A stretch of DNA of 64,000 nucleotides from NCBI GenBank assembly GCA_021234155.1, contig JAJEKV010000026.1, positions 17,777,147 to 17,841,146 on the forward strand. The letters are read 5' to 3'. Of the stretch, positions 32,982 to 45,890 are shown one piece after another. The first letter of the stretch is position 1; each line of letters opens with the position of its first letter. Source of the DNA: Isoetes taiwanensis. Lineage: Eukaryota; Streptophyta; Lycopodiopsida; Isoetales; Isoetaceae. Under the pieces are notes generated by a model. That model was not told where the DNA came from, did no database searches, and saw nothing but the letters and a program-made list of their open reading frames with translations. Position numbers and translations under genes: made by a program.

Positions 32982-33990
32982 TGGTGCCATGAATGTGCGA
33001 TCCCCCTTATTCCAGGAGAATATTCCAAGCAAATCTGTAATTATGAGAGTTTGGTATTCTAGGTGGCATGGGAAAAAAGGAGCGGAAATATGACGTGGAA
33101 TGGCTGATAGGAGGCCATTTTGAGACCCAAACCGCCTCTAATGATATTGATCACCGGAGAGATGGCTCACGATAATGGAGGCACTAGGGCTCACCTTCCC
33201 ACACTGCATCACCGGGGCAACCGATCTATGCTGATGATGTGGACCTTCTAGCACACACTTAGGCAGACATGCAACGCCATCTCAATGCCCTGGGTATATT
33301 TTGCCAGGTGACTGACATGCGCATCAACTTAGCCAAAACCAAGGTAGTTCTGGTATTGTCCGTGATGCCAGCCTAAGGCCTTCAATCCTCACTTATCGCG
33401 GGCCAAAATGTTGAAGCAATGCCCGCTTACAAATATTTGAGAGTGGAGTTCCCATCGCCATGAACTGGGCAATTCCATCCGGTACGCGAGCCAGAAGGCA
33501 GGGGAAAGGCACTCTATGCAATGGAGAACAATAGCCACAAGGCAGACCAATCGCGCCTATTCAAGGTGCTGGTAGAACCTGTGCTTTTGTAAGGGGTCGA
33601 GGTCTGGGGCCTGGTGATTTCCCTCGCCACTTGGAGTGACTTGGAGCAGTGTAGAAAGCTTTCTTGGCACGGGCCCCGGGGGTGAAGTCCACAGCCCATA
33701 CCGATAATCGCAGTGTGAAATAGGTTTTTTGCCTCTTCAAAGAGGGGCCCTTTGCATTACATCGCCTACTTCCCGTAAGGTGGTCAAGATGGATGATACT
33801 CGCCTCCCTAACCTCGCTTACACTATGGCAATGGGGCCTCAACGTCTAAAAGCCTGCTGGCAGGAAAAGAGAGCTCAGTGACTGGCCAGATGGAATGTGC
33901 AGGAGCACAGGTGCATCCAAGTACAAACGGAGGCAAATCGCCGCAGTCTCAAACAGTACCTTGACACATGCTTCCTCATTAAGCTATGGG
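32982..33990 (+). mobile_element. LINE 3' ORF2 fragment, unit 1
   Basis: Diverged version of the LINE described for unit 2, with extra shifts (for example GTATTGTCCGTGATGCCAGCC versus GTATCGTCCGCATGCCAGCC). The YADD region is present as CTATGCTGATGATGTGGA. Confidence 0.8.
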
Positions 33991-34064
33991 ATGCCAAAGC
34001 ACTTTGAACAAAGTCAAGACGGCACATTATTAATGCCACATAAATCTCATGTTGGAGCAGGCCC

Positions 34065-34195
34065 GCAATGCTCTCCAACCCCGCCGGGTTTGTTCCTCGC
34101 TTGCTCCCCTCGCTCCAGCTTCCTCGCTTCGCCCTCCCCAGCCCGATTCTAGTTGTTCCCCGCCTTGCTCCCCTGTTCTCGCTTTCATGTTTTTG
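34065..34195 (+). repeat. degenerate CTCCTG minisatellite, unit 1
   Basis: A hexanucleotide-like GCTCCT/TGTTCC array, heavily altered here: CTG words of the other units appear as CTCG, CCCC or CGC. Confidence 0.65.
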
Positions 34196-34274
34196 CTCTC
34201 GTCAGAGGCTTCTTCATGCCCTCGCCAGATCTCAAGATTTCTTTGCAAGTTCATTAACTGGAAGGCAAGGTCGG

Positions 34275-36960
34275 TTCAGGTTTTGCAATCCAAGTTCAAG
34301 ATTTGTTCCAAGATTTGAAAGACAAGAAGCATAATCCTCTCGAAAAGTAGAAGTAAGGTTTGAAAGCCCAAAGGCAGCCAATTTTACAAATAAAAGGTCC
34401 CACAAAGTGGTAAAAGTTATTCTTAACTAATCCTCGTGTTTGATCGAAATTTGGTTATACTCGAAAAAAAAATCATCTATGTAAAAGTATATCTCATGAC
34501 CAAAGGGTCTGTTCCGTAAATTTTCATTTATAAATGGGGCGTGGAAAGTGATTCAGATTTGTGGCTTGATTGAGTTTTTGATAATCAACATAGATACAAA
34601 TTTTGCCATTGTGCGTGATGGCAATCATGATGGTGCTCATCCATTTAGAATGTTTGATCTCATAAATAAGGTCGATAACAAGGGTTTGCCAATTTCAGCC
34701 GTGGATAGATTCTCAGACATTTAAATCTAAATTCATGACGATAAAGTTAAAAATACATATTTTTGAAAAAAAGCCGTATTTTACGATTTTTAGTCACCGC
34801 CGAAAATTTTACAGACGCTAAACCTTCTAAACCACAGGCAGACGCTAAACAAGAAAATCGCGATACGAAAAAAAAAGGGATTTTTTTTGTGTTCGTAGTA
34901 TGCCCTTTTATACTTTTTCAAGATACGAAAAAGCTTTCGCGACGAAGTTTAGAATGTTTTCGTGATAATGCCGATATTCAAATTTCAACTTTTTTTTTTT
35001 GCTGCGCTTTATACAAGTTTTACGACGCCGGGCGAATGTGACGTAAATTCAAATTCAAATTCAGACGCTGGATTTTCATTTTTATTTTTTTCTTTCACAG
35101 ACGCGTTTTCATCGTTTAGTGTACGAAAAAAACTTTCGATAATGGTGAAATAGTGTAAAGCGTGTAAACGAATTTTTTTCACAGACGCTTTTCATCGCTT
35201 TTTTGCATACGCGAAAAACTTTCGGTACGCCGCTTTAGTTCTTTTTCACAGATGCAAAAATCTTCCGACACCGTAATTGTTTTTTTTGCCATATTTTTAG
35301 GTATTATAATGACAATTTGTGTCAGATCATACTTAATAATATATATTACATATAAAATGTAATGGGTATTGAACCTATCCCCGATTTCAAATTTTAACTC
35401 TATCACGGTAATTTAGATTAAGCCTATACTATCGTTGCTAAATGGAAAGTGAGTCCGTTTTGGTGGGAATGGTGAGTTCCCCCAACTTCTTTTTTAGTGC
35501 CAGCCTTTTTTGTGCAAATATATATATTTCTATTTCTTGAGTAGTTTGAAAGCAGCATTCTGCCGCTAGAGGCACTAGTTGATTCGTGTTAATATCATTG
35601 ACTTTTAATTTAGACTTGAAACGTGTGGAACGACACAGAAATACTGGGTTAGCGTGTTCAACTAAGAGAAGTGTTCATGGTGACATTGAAAGTGCCATCT
35701 GGGATAATCAGTTGATCATGTTGCCAATATTGTATGCTCTTTGGTTTACGTAGGAAAGGACAACCAACTAATAATACACAGTCGCATGGATCATCTCCTG
35801 CTTTTCGAATACCAAACTCAAGGAGATCATCAATGTTGGTGGTAAGTTCCATGTTGATGGAAATGACGAGATCAAGTTGACCTTACTTAAAATAATATGA
35901 ACGATTTGCTAAATTTTTGGGCACGACCGAGATCATGTTAACAAAGTGCATATCTTTGAGCACGATTATGTGCTAATGAGAGACATATTATTGTTTGTAA
36001 CTAAAATCAATCCAATTTAAGGATTTGGCTGGTGGAAGATTCGTACAGTTGATTTGAGCGATGAAACTGTAGAGTTGCTCTTACACATTATCAATGAAAG
36101 TTGTGGGAGTTTGAACTTGGTTCATAGGGAGGGAGTGGAAGCAGATCGAAGGTGGTTGTGGTCCTCTTTAGCTTTAGCAATCCAAGTCAATAGACTATTA
36201 GTCGAAGATGAAGTAGTGTGATTAGTTCCTGGAATCTAAACTTGACCCTGGGAACCACAAGACAAGTGTTCTCGATATGTCTCCATTAATGACAATTGAA
36301 ATTATAGAGCTTTTGAAGGATCAAAAGTGTTATGTGGTTGAATGGATGATGATCTTTGCTTATAAAACTACTAAGTCAGTTGTTGAGGTGGAACCTAAGT
36401 CACTGGTGTGGTTTAGATTTGATATACATTTTTATACCTAAAAGGCGGAATTTTTTTTTGTGCATTCTTCCATGACATGAGTGATCTTATTACGTTTTTT
36501 GCAATGTGGACCTCCCAGGCTAGAGTTACATTCATTGACCAGCTGTCCTTGATATTCGCCGAGATTCTTGTTGTTCTGGTTGCATGGTGTTCTGGGCCAC
36601 TAGAACTAGTAGTATGATGTTAGCGTTAGACACGGGAAGACGTGAAGAAAAGTCATTCGCAAATTGAATAGTAGTTTCTAAGGATTTTGGATGTTGAAGT
36701 TTTATCGTGATTCGAGAAGGTAGAAGACTGTTGTTCTGGAAGCCATAGCTTCCACCACCATATCTTCTCGATGTTGCAATCGCTTTCCTCCACACAACAA
36801 AACCTTTGCAAAAACACAAAAAAAAAGCCTCACAAAATGCATGTATCCTACTCAATCTATGAAAAAGCAATCTAACACAATCTAGCCACTTTCTCCATCA
36901 TGCTATCAAAGACAACCGATAGAAAACATTCTCGCCAATATAATCGACGCAAAAGGCCAA
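34275..36960 (-). mobile_element. Ty3/gypsy fragment (gag, protease, RT), unit 1
   Basis: Minus-strand equivalent of the unit 2 fragment. The protease C-terminal part is clearest here (35852-35658): CVLLVGCPFLRKPKSIQYWQ, matching the ILGxPFLRK...W-- block after the retropepsin site. Confidence 0.72.
34790..35270. repeat. CpG-motif array in AT-rich DNA, unit 1
   Basis: Repeated short ACAGACGC and GATACGAAAAA words separated by T runs. It is the most degraded of the three copies (for example ATACGAAAAAGCTTTCGCGACG). Confidence 0.55.
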
Positions 36961-37319
36961 CCATTCGTCCTCCTTAATAGTGTCTAATGCTCCCTCATGT
37001 AAGTTGACGGTCAGCCAAATGGAGGGCCACAGTTCACAACATGTAACGCCGAGAGACTTCCAATATGAGCCTTTTGGGGTTGAGAGACTTTCAATCTAAG
37101 CCATTGAATTAGCATATCTATGGCATATGTTATCAACCTACCTAAGCTTAGTTCAGGAAATTTTTAACCCTTGGTTCAAGAATTTCTCCTAAATTTTAAA
37201 CCTAACGGTGGATTTGGAAATTCACATTATAATAGAGCAAAAAATTTCCCCGCTAAAAATAGTGATTTTCCTTGATACTTTCGCTTGGAATCGATAGAAT
37301 AGATTTGAATTAATTTTTT

Positions 37320-37425
37320 TGAACTTTCGCTTGGAATGGAATGGAATGGAATAGAATAGAATAGGATAGAATTGAATTAGCTTTTCTTGATACATTCATT
37401 TGGAATAGAATAGAATCGAATTAGA
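37320..37425 (+). repeat. GGAAT/AGAAT pentanucleotide tract, unit 1
   Basis: GGAATGGAATGGAATGGAAT followed by AGAATAGAATAGG and further GGAAT/AGAAT words. The same tract recurs at 45785-45890 and 54245-54350. Confidence 0.8.
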
Positions 37426-37675
37426 GTTTATGGTTCACTTGAGACCAAATCGTAGGCCGGTTAGATCCAAATTTTGCCGATTATGCCCCAAAAATTCCCA
37501 AACCAATCACCTCAAGGGCAACCCAAATATCATTTTGGAAGATTTTAGCAAAATAACTTAAATCCGTGTTTTATTTATAGTACGCCAAATAATAACAAGA
37601 CTTCCCATTATATTTTTGCACTTGAACCAAGGGCTATCGATGGTTCTAAGTGCACCCGATTTGGGTTGGTTTCGG

Positions 37676-38016
37676 GAAACCTTCCAGTTTCATGGAAACC
37701 CCTTCCATTTTTTCCATGGAAACTCCTTCCTATTTTTCCATGGAAACCCTTCCGCCATTAAAACCAGGAAGGGTTTCCAATGGAAAATTGGAAGGGTTTC
37801 CCATTTGAAAATCGGAAGGGTTTCCTCGAAAATGGGAAGGGTTTCCATTTTTTTTCAAGACGCCGCCATTAATGGTGCACGCCATGCACGCCATAAATAT
37901 GCACGACACCCAAGAATTTAAATTTTATTCAATGGAAAACCCTTCCTATTTTCCAAAGCCATGGGAAAATAGGAAGCGCTTCCACAAATGGGGAAAATAG
38001 GAAGGGTTTCCACGCT
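37676..38016. repeat. GGAAACCCTTCC fold-back array, unit 1
   Basis: Same arrangement as in unit 2 but damaged in the left arm (GGAAACTCCTTCC, GGAAACCCCTTCC variants). Confidence 0.78.
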
Positions 38017-38039
38017 TGATCAAAAATTTCTAGGGCGCT

Positions 38040-40510
38040 TCTTGGCGCTTTGCTCTCCGGCCACGTGATCTCCCTTATGAACTGAGCTTGACGATTTGAA
38101 GAATGCGAGGAGGATGCTTCTACCGATTCATCACAATATGATTCTGGACGAAAACCGTAAGTGATTTTGCTTTTTGAAAATATTGACAATGCTGCAAGTT
38201 TTGAGGATTTAGAAGATGAAGACAATGCAGGACCAAATGTGGAGTATGATCCCTTGAAGAGGAACGCTACATTCAATGGTTTCCTCCTATTCCTCGTTAT
38301 CGCTTCTGCGAGGGCTACATTTTTAACGAAGCTTCATATTATTTGATGGTGCATTGTGTCCAAAATTCTGGCCCATCCCTTTGTTCAAGATGTCCTTCAA
38401 GCAGATCCTAATTTTCCCCAAGGGTATGTTCGCCAAACACAAAAGCCATTAGATACACAAATCATAACGAGGTGGTCGAGCTTCTAGGAGAAGTTGCAAG
38501 TCCATAGAATCTCGCCTTCTCTTGGCGCTTTGACCTTTGGCAAATGGCTCTACATCCCACCATCATGGATGTGGAAGCAAATCATCTTCGTGAGCTCATG
38601 TCGGAAGGTGGTCTACTTACTTGCCTATATGTCCCACCCTAGATAACATCAAGAAGGTATGGCGATTGAGCCAAGTTTCATGGCATTCCGTAAGATTATG
38701 TGAGGCAATGCATAGAAGTATGTGGGTGCGTTCCCGTCCGACGGCTTTTACGAGGGAGACAAGAGTTATTCAATTATGAGGAGATAGTGCCATATCACCC
38801 TTGGAAAGTCGAAAGGGAGCAGCTTATAAATAGATCACAGGACGCCATACCGTGGATTGGATGAATGATATGATATGTGTTGATTACATCCGCCATCGAG
38901 GGGAAGTGCACGGCTGGTCTCGGGTCGGGAAGACGCATAAGAAGGAGTTTCAAGATAAGATGCGGGTTTCGTCTTCGCACAATGATACCGAGCAATCCGA
39001 GTACAGATAGTTCTGCCACAATACACATTTGTGTTGGGCATGATGGACACAACCCGTGGTCTGAAGATGGCGAGTGGTCCCGGCCCTTGCATCCCTCCTC
39101 TGCAGGTGAGGTGACCGCTAACATGCCGCCGGACACCTAGATATTTTCAAGCCGCGGTGGACTAATATGTTAGAGAGAGAAAAGAAGTTGTGTCGCACCA
39201 CCACACCAAAGGGAGAGAGCCACTTATCGCTTTAAGGTGGCCCACGAGGGCATATGGCACATTGGTTACCACTTACGTATAAAAGGTATGTACACTTATC
39301 CAACATGGAAGGAATGAAATAAGTTTTTCTTGTTTTTTGGGTTACCACGCCTATTGTGTTGCAGGATCATTACTCGGACCAGATTGGGATGCCGAGAGAG
39401 TGGGATGGATGCTTGTTAGATCAGAAAGGTCATATACCACCAACCCTATGCACCGACCATGATGACCGACTAGTCGGCCTTTGGATTGTTGTCATCCAGA
39501 CAAATGGATGCTGGAACAAGCTTTATAAAGTACAGTCCAAATGGTGGTTGGACCATGGATTCCACGCTCGTAACTAACATGTATGGTTGTCCACTATATG
39601 GTGCACATGTCCCTAATCTCAATGGTATCGGCGCGTGTTTTTTCTACATGCCGCGGCACCATTGTCCCTGGGAAGCACCATGAGAGATTGGCATTGGGAG
39701 TGGCCCTCAAGGCGGCCTTTTACCCGCGATGGGCAGCGCTCGACCTAGGGCTATTATGATAGACCTCGATAACGCGAACGAAAGCAAAGATTAGATGATG
39801 TCATTCTCGAGGACCCGCGATTGTCGGGTTAGGGGAGACACAGTGAACCCTTTATGGAAGTTATTATGTAATGCATATTATATCGCCAGAATGTATTGTC
39901 CGGCAGATCGCATGTCATGTTCTTGCGTGTTGGTTCCATAGGAAACAGTGTGGCTAAAGCATCTACTACCCAAGGTAATTCCTCTATTACGGTACATATG
40001 GCATCACCTCGAAGTCGTTAATCGCTATCCCCTTGCAGGTTCCAGGTCAAGCAAGAAAGAAAGACAGCTATTCTTGCCTTTCTCTCATGATGACAGAGTT
40101 CTACCTTGCCAAGCATAATCCTGGCTTGTATAAGATCCTCCATCCGGCTGTTAGTGTAGATGGAATTGAAGCCCCAAAGGGCAATAATGGAGACGCCGAA
40201 AGAAGTCGCCTCATGCTTGTAAAGAAGAAGCAAGTTTACTCTTCAAAAGTGGGTTGATATAACGACAATGCAGTTTGACAGAATCCAGGTGGCAGAGAAA
40301 GAAGAGCTGGAGCAGATTATCCAGGAGGTATGCCGTGATGTCAGATTGCTCGGTTCCGCAGATAGCCCTGCACCTATGAAGTTCAAAGGGTCTTATGCAC
40401 AGTTGCAGGCTGCTGCACGGGGACCTCTCTATCCATCTAGATCGCCTGGTCCACTTCGACAAGAACCACCTCTCCACGCTGGAGGTAGGCCAAGGGGTGG
40501 AACAAGCATA
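38040..40510 (+). pseudogene. MULE/FAR1-like transposase gene, unit 1 (broken)
   Basis: Counterpart of the unit 2 gene with many extra frame breaks (for example at 38700, 38940 and 39720). Intron 1 is recognisable (39286-39364, AAAAG|GTATGT...TTGCAG|GATC). This copy keeps an intact acceptor TTGCAG|GTTCC at about 40038 for intron 3, which in units 2 and 3 is corrupted to TTGCGG. The last exon reads FYLAKHNPGLYKILHP and a coiled-coil tail. Confidence 0.75.
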
Positions 40511-40535
40511 CGTTTGAAGTTTCCCGAGGACGAAG

Positions 40536-41411
40536 TTTCCCTTTGTCTTTCTCTTTTCCCATGCCACTTATCCCTTTTCTCACCACTTCCTTCTTTCCCT
40601 CTTCCCCTTTTCCTCGTGTCTCTTTGCCTTTTCCTTTTCACCTTTCCACCCCCTTTTTTCTTTTTTTTCCTTTCCCTAACCTCCCCCTTTTCCCCGTGCC
40701 CTTTTTTTCTCTCCCCTTTTTTCTTTTTGTTTCCTCTTTTCCTTTTCAATTGCGTAGTTCCCATTTCCCCACCTTTTCCATGCACCCCTTTTCCTCCTTT
40801 CTCCATCCTCTTCTTCTTTTCCCTTTGTCCGTTCCCCCTCCTTTTTCTTTTCCTTTTTTTTTTTTTTTACTTTTTCCATGCTCTTTTTCCCATCATTTTT
40901 CCCCTTTCTCCAACCTTTCTCCTTTGGGCTTTTTCTCGTGCCCTTTTTCCATCTCCCTCTCCCCTTTTCTCATGCCCATTTTCTCCTCCCTTTTCCCCTT
41001 TCCGCATTGCTTTTTCTTTTTTCCTTCCCCTTTCGCTTTTCCAATGCCCCCTTTCCCTTTACTTTTCCTCCTTTCCCCACTCTTTTCCCATTGCCCTTTC
41101 TTCCTTCCCTTTCCTCTCTCCCCTCTTTGTTTTCCCTTTCTTTTTTCCCTTTCCCATGTCACTTTTCCTTTTCCTCACCATTTTCTTCTTCCCCTTTTTC
41201 CCAGTCCCTTTTTCCCTCTTCCCCTTTTTCCCAGGCCCTTTTTCCCTCTTCCCCTTTCCCTCGTGCCTTTTTCCCTTCACTTTTGCCTTTTCGTCCTCCC
41301 TTTTCCTTAATCTTCGATATTGCAATAAAATCATCACCGTTCGATAATCCACACCATTAGATTTAGGGCTTGATGGAAAACGGACACACGCTAAAACATT
41401 ATAATATAGGA
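40536..41411 (-). mobile_element. Helitron 2, 5' part in unit 2
   Basis: Pyrimidine tract followed by unique sequence (ATATTGCAATAAAATCATC, then ATTTAGGGCTTGATGG) and the terminus CTAAAACATTATAATATAGGA on plus. The terminal 100 bp share the AACATTATAATATA and ATTTAGGGC words with Helitron 1. The Helitron 3' terminus is absent because the tandem unit starts inside the element. Confidence 0.82.
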
Positions 41412-42420
41412 TGGTGCCATGAATGTGCGATCCCCCTTATTCCGGGAGAATATTCCAAGCAAATCTGTAATTATGAGAGTTTGGTATTCTAGGTGGCATG
41501 GGAAAAAAGGAGCGGAAATATGACGTGGAATGGCTGATAGGAGGCCATTTTGAGACCCCAAATCCGCCCTAATGATATTGATCAGCTGGAGAGATGGCTC
41601 GCTGATAATGGAGGCACTAGGGCTCACCTCCTACACCAGATCACCAAGCAGCTGATCTATGCTGATGATGTGGACCTTCTAGCACACACTTAGGCAGACA
41701 TGCAACGCCATCTCAATGCCCTGGGTATATTTTGCCAGGTGACTGACATGCGCATCAACTTAGCCAAAACCAAGGTAGTTCTGGTATCGTCCGCATGCCA
41801 GCCAAGGCCTTCAATCCTCACTTATCGTGGCCAAAATGTTGAAGCAATGCCCGCTTACAAATATTTGAGAGTGGAGTTCCCATCGGCCATGAACTGGGGC
41901 AATTCCATCCGGCTGCGAGCCGTAGCAGGGGAAAGGCACTCTATGCAATGGAGAACAATAGCCACAAGGCAGAGCGATTGGGCCCACCAATCGCGCCTAT
42001 TCAAGGTGCTGGTAGAACCTGTGCTTTTGTAAGGGGTCGAGGTCTGGGGCCCGGTGATTTCCCTCGCCACTTGGAGTGACTTGGAGCAGGTGTAGAAAGC
42101 TTTCTTGGCACGGGCCCTGGGGGTGAAGTCCACAGTTCCATACCAGATACTGTTGCAGGAAATAGGTTTCTTGCCTCTTCAAAGAGGGGCCCTTGACAGA
42201 CACATCGTCTACTTCCAGAAGGTGGTCAGCATGGATGATACTCGTCTCCCTAACCTCGCTTACACTATGGCAATGGGGCCTCAACGTCTAAAAGCCTGCT
42301 GGCAGGAAAAGAGAGCCCAAAGGATCGCCGATGGAATGTGCAGGAGCATGTGTGCATCCAAGTACAAACGAGGTAAATCGCCGCTAGCCTCAAACAAAGC
42401 ACCTTGACACATGCTTCCTC
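41412..42420 (+). mobile_element. LINE 3' ORF2 fragment, unit 2
   Basis: The frames read LERWLADNGGTRAHLLHQI, LIYADDVDLLAHT (catalytic YADD intact), one TAG, then MQRHLNALGIFCQVTDMRIN and LAKTKVVLVSS, the LINE RT palm and following KTK block. Downstream come FKVLVEPVLL, VEVWGPVISLATWSDLEQV and FLARALGVKSTVPYQILLQE, matching the post-RT YGCEVWG and FLRxxLGVKxxTPxxxLLxE blocks. The 5' half is missing. Helitron 2 ends exactly at its left edge. The element is dead. Confidence 0.86.
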
Positions 42421-42519
42421 ATTAAGCTATGGGATGCCAAAGACTTTTGAACAGTGTCAAGACAAAGACATTATTAATGCCACATAAATCTCATGTTGGA
42501 GCAGGGCCCGCAATGCTCT

Positions 42520-42640
42520 CCAACCCCAGTTTCTGCTCTTGTTCCTGCTCTTGCTCCTGTTCCAGTTCCTGCTTCTGCTCCTGCTCCAGTTCCGATTCTA
42601 GTTGCTCCTGCTCTTGCTCCCCTGCTCCCGCCATGTTTTG
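42520..42640 (+). repeat. CTCCTG minisatellite, unit 2
   Basis: TTCTGCTCTTGTTCCTGCTC-type hexanucleotide repeats in tandem. This is the densest run of CTG/CAG trinucleotides in the unit and the place where the three units disagree most. Confidence 0.75.
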
Positions 42641-42734
42641 CTCCCCGCTCAGAGGCTTCTTCATGCCCTCGGGCCAGATTCTCAAGATTTCTCTTTGCAA
42701 GTTCATTAAACTGAAGGCAAGGTCGGGTTCAGGT

Positions 42735-45480
42735 TTTGCAATCCAAGTTCAAGATTTGTTCCAAGATTTGAAAGACAAGAAGCATAATCCTCTGAAAAAG
42801 TAGAAGTAAGGTTTGAAAGCCCAAAGGCAGCCACCTTACAAATAAAAGGTCCCACAAAGTGGTAAAAGTTATTCTTAACTAATCCCTCGTGTTTGATCGA
42901 AATTTGGTTATACTTAAAAAATCATCTATGTAAAGTATATCTCATGACCAGTGGCCTGTTCCAGAAATTTTCATTTATAAATGGGGCAGTGGAAAGTGAT
43001 TCAGTTTTGTGGCTTGATTGAGTTTTGATAATCAACATAGATACAAATTTTGCCATTGTGCGTGATGGCAATCATGATGGTGCTCATCCATTTAGAATGT
43101 TTGATCTCATAAATAAGGTCAGATAACAAGGGTTTGCCAATTTCAGCCAGGGATAGATTCTGTACGTACGAAATCTAAATTCATGACGTATAAAGTTAAA
43201 AAATACATATTTTTTTTGAAAAAAGCGTATTTTACGTATTTTTTAGTCGCCGGCCAGAAAAAAAAAATTTTACAGACGCTGAAACCTTCTAAACCACAGA
43301 CGCTGAACAAGAAAATCGTGACATCCGAAAAAAAAGGGATTTTTTTTTGTGTTCGTGTATGCCCTTTATACTTTTTCGCATACGCGAAAAAGCTTTCGCA
43401 CGTAGTTTAGAATGTTTCGCATACGCGATATTCAAATTTCAACTTTTTTTTGCTACGCCTTTATAATTGCTTCACAGACGCGGTTTAGCTGTGACGCTGA
43501 AATTCAAATTCAAATTGTGACGCTGGATTTTCATTTTTTTTTTTTTTTCTTCACAGATTTTCATCATCGTTTAGTGTAACGCGAAAAACTTTCGTGATAA
43601 TGGAGAAATAGTGTAAAGCGTGTAAACGAATTTTTTTTTTTTTTCACAGACGCTGTTTTAATCGCTTTTGCATACGGCGAAAAACTTTCGCGGTAATGCG
43701 CTTTTAGTTCTTTTCACAGATGCAAAAATCTTCCGACACCGTGAATTGTTTTTGCCATATTTTTTAGGTATTATAATGACAATTTGTGTCAGATTATACT
43801 TAATAATATATATTACATATAAAATGTATGGCATTGAACCTATCCCCGATTTCAGCTTTTAACTCTATCACGGTAATTTAGATTAAGCCTATACTATCGT
43901 TGCTAAATGGAAAGTGAGTCCGTTTTGGTGGGAATGGTGAGTTCCCCCAACTTCTTTTTTAGTGCCAGCCTTTTTTGTGCAAATATATATATTTCTATTT
44001 CTTGAGTAGTTTGAAAGCAGCATTCTGCCGCTAGAGGCACTAGTTGATTCGTGTTAATATCATTGACTTTTAATTTAGACTTGAAACGTGTGGAACGACA
44101 CAGAAATACTGGGTTAGCGTGTTCAACTAAGAGAAGTGTTCATGGTGACATTGAAAGTGCCATCTGGGATAATCAGTTGATCATGTTGCCAATATTGTAT
44201 GCTCTTTGGTTTACGTAGGAAAGGACAACCAACTAATAATATTATTGGGCCGCATGGATCATCTCCCCTTTAATACCAAACTCAAGGAGATCATCAATGT
44301 TGGTGGTAAGTTCCATGTTGATGGAAATGACGAGATCAAGTTGACCTTACTTAAAATAATATGAACGATTTGCTAAATTTTTGGGCACGACCGAGATCAT
44401 GTTAACAAAGTGCATATCTTTGAGCACGATTATGTGCTAATGAGAGACATATTATTGTTTGTAACTAAAATCAATCCAATTTAAGGATTTGGCTGGTGGA
44501 AGATTCGTACAGTTGATTTGAGCGATGAAACTGTAGAGTTGCTCTTACACATTATCAATGAAAGTTGTGGGAGTTTGAACTTGGTTCATAGGGAGGGAGT
44601 GGAAGCAGATCGAAGGTGGTTGTGGTCCTCTTTAGCTTTAGCAATCCAAGTCAATAGACTATTAGTCGAAGATGAAGTAGTGTGATTAGTTCCTGGAATC
44701 TAAACTTGACCTCGGGGAACGACAAGACAAGTGTTCTCGATATGTCTCCATTAATGACAATTGAAATTATAGAGCTTTTGAAGGATCAAAAGTGTTATGT
44801 GGTTGAATGGATGATGATCTTTGCTTATAAAACTACTAAGTCAGTTGTTGAGGTGGAACCTAAGTCACTGGTGTGGTTTAGATTTGATATACATTTTTAT
44901 ACGAAAAGGCGTGGAATTTTTTTTTGTGCATTCTTCCATGACATGAGTGATCTTATTACGTTTTTTGCAATGTGGACCTCCCAGGCTAGAGTTACATTCA
45001 TTGACCAGCTGTCCTTGATATTCGCCGAGATTCTTGTTGTTCTGGTTGCATGGTGTTCTGGGCCACTAGAACTAGTAGTATGATGTTAGCGTTAGACACG
45101 GGAAGACGTGAAGAAAAGTCATTCGCAAATTGAATAGTAGTTTCTAAGGATTTTGGATGTTGAAGTTTTATCGTGATTCGAGAAGGTAGAAGACTGTTGT
45201 TCTGGAAGCCATAGCTTCCACCACCATATCTTCTCGATGTTGCACTGCCTTCCTCCACACAACAAAAACCTTTGCAAAAACACAAAAAAAAAGCCTCACA
45301 AAATGCATGTATCCTACTCAATCTATGAAAAAGCAATCTAACACAATCTAGCCACTTTCTCCATCATGCTATCAAGGACAACCGATAGAAAACATTCTCG
45401 CCAATATAATCGACGCAAAAGGCCAACCATTCGTCCTCCTTAATAGTGTCTAATGCTCCCTCATGTAAGTTGACGTGTCG
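42735..45480 (-). mobile_element. Ty3/gypsy fragment (gag, protease, RT), unit 2
   Basis: Read on minus from 45480: a gag-like frame with LHEGALDTIKEDEWLAFCVD, WRKWLDCVRLLFHRLSRIHA and ITIKLQHPKSLETTIQFAND (family pattern P-(S/T)LEEAI-xA); then a protease-like block near 44.2-44.4 kb; then RT at 43.18-42.74 kb. The RT includes GKICIYVDYQKLNQATNTNH followed by FPLP, then GHEIYFYIDDFF-YNQISIKP and VAAFGLSNLTSTFQRIMLL. These match NGKIRVCVDYRKLNAATxxDxFPLP, GHExYSFLDGFSGYNQI and VMPFGLxNAPATFQRxM. RNase H and integrase are absent. The strand is opposite to the flanking LINE and MULE, so this is a separate insertion. Confidence 0.8.
43230..43740. repeat. CpG-motif array in AT-rich DNA, unit 2
   Basis: About ten short motifs of two kinds, TTTCGCATACGCGAAAA (near-palindromic) and TTCACAGACGC, lie in T-rich sequence within the gypsy fragment, between its protease and RT parts. 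Confidence 0.62.
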
Positions 45481-45784
45481 TCAAATGGAGGCGCTCAGTT
45501 CACAACATGTAACGCCGAGAGACTTCCAATATGAGCCTTTTGGGGTTGAGAGACTTTCAATCTAAGCCATTGAATTAGCATATCTATGGCATATGTTATC
45601 AACCTACCTAAGCTTAGTTCAGAAATTCCCCAGAACCCTTGGTTCAAGAATTTCTCCAAATTTTAAACCTAACGTGTGGATTTGGAAATTCACATTATAA
45701 TAGAGCAAAAAAATTTCCTGCTAAAAATAGTGATTTTCCTTGATACTTTCGTTTGGAATCGATAGAATAGATTTGAATTAATTT

Positions 45785-45890
45785 TTTTTGAACTTTCGTT
45801 TGGAATGGAATGGAATGGAATAGAATAGAATAGGATAGAATTGAATTAGCTTTTCTTGATACATTCATTTGGAATAGAATAGAATCGAAT
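45785..45890 (+). repeat. GGAAT/AGAAT pentanucleotide tract, unit 2
   Basis: Same tract as in unit 1, followed by CATTTGGAATAGAATAGAAT. Confidence 0.8.

Larger units (their letters stand above)
32430..40535 (+). repeat. tandem unit 1 (about 8.1 kb)
   Basis: First of three head-to-tail copies. It starts inside the Helitron 2 pyrimidine tract (TTTCCCTTTGTCTTTCTC) and ends after the MULE gene (CGTTTGAAGTTTC...GAAG). It is shorter than units 2 and 3 mainly through loss of about 330 bp at the Helitron 5' end. Confidence 0.93.

Noticed and set aside
31299-33062. Open frames of 290-456 residues rich in Phe, Pro, Ser and Leu (plus) and Lys, Gly and Arg (minus)
   Set aside because: They follow from the polypyrimidine composition, which contains no stop codons in most frames. 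All frames on both strands are open at once and no motif is present. The same applies at 40.5-41.3 kb and 49.0-49.8 kb.
42491-42706. Glu/Gln-rich minus-strand frame and Ala/Pro-rich plus frame in the CTCCTG minisatellite
   Set aside because: Both come from a hexanucleotide repeat; the frames differ between units and no neighbouring coding sequence supports them.
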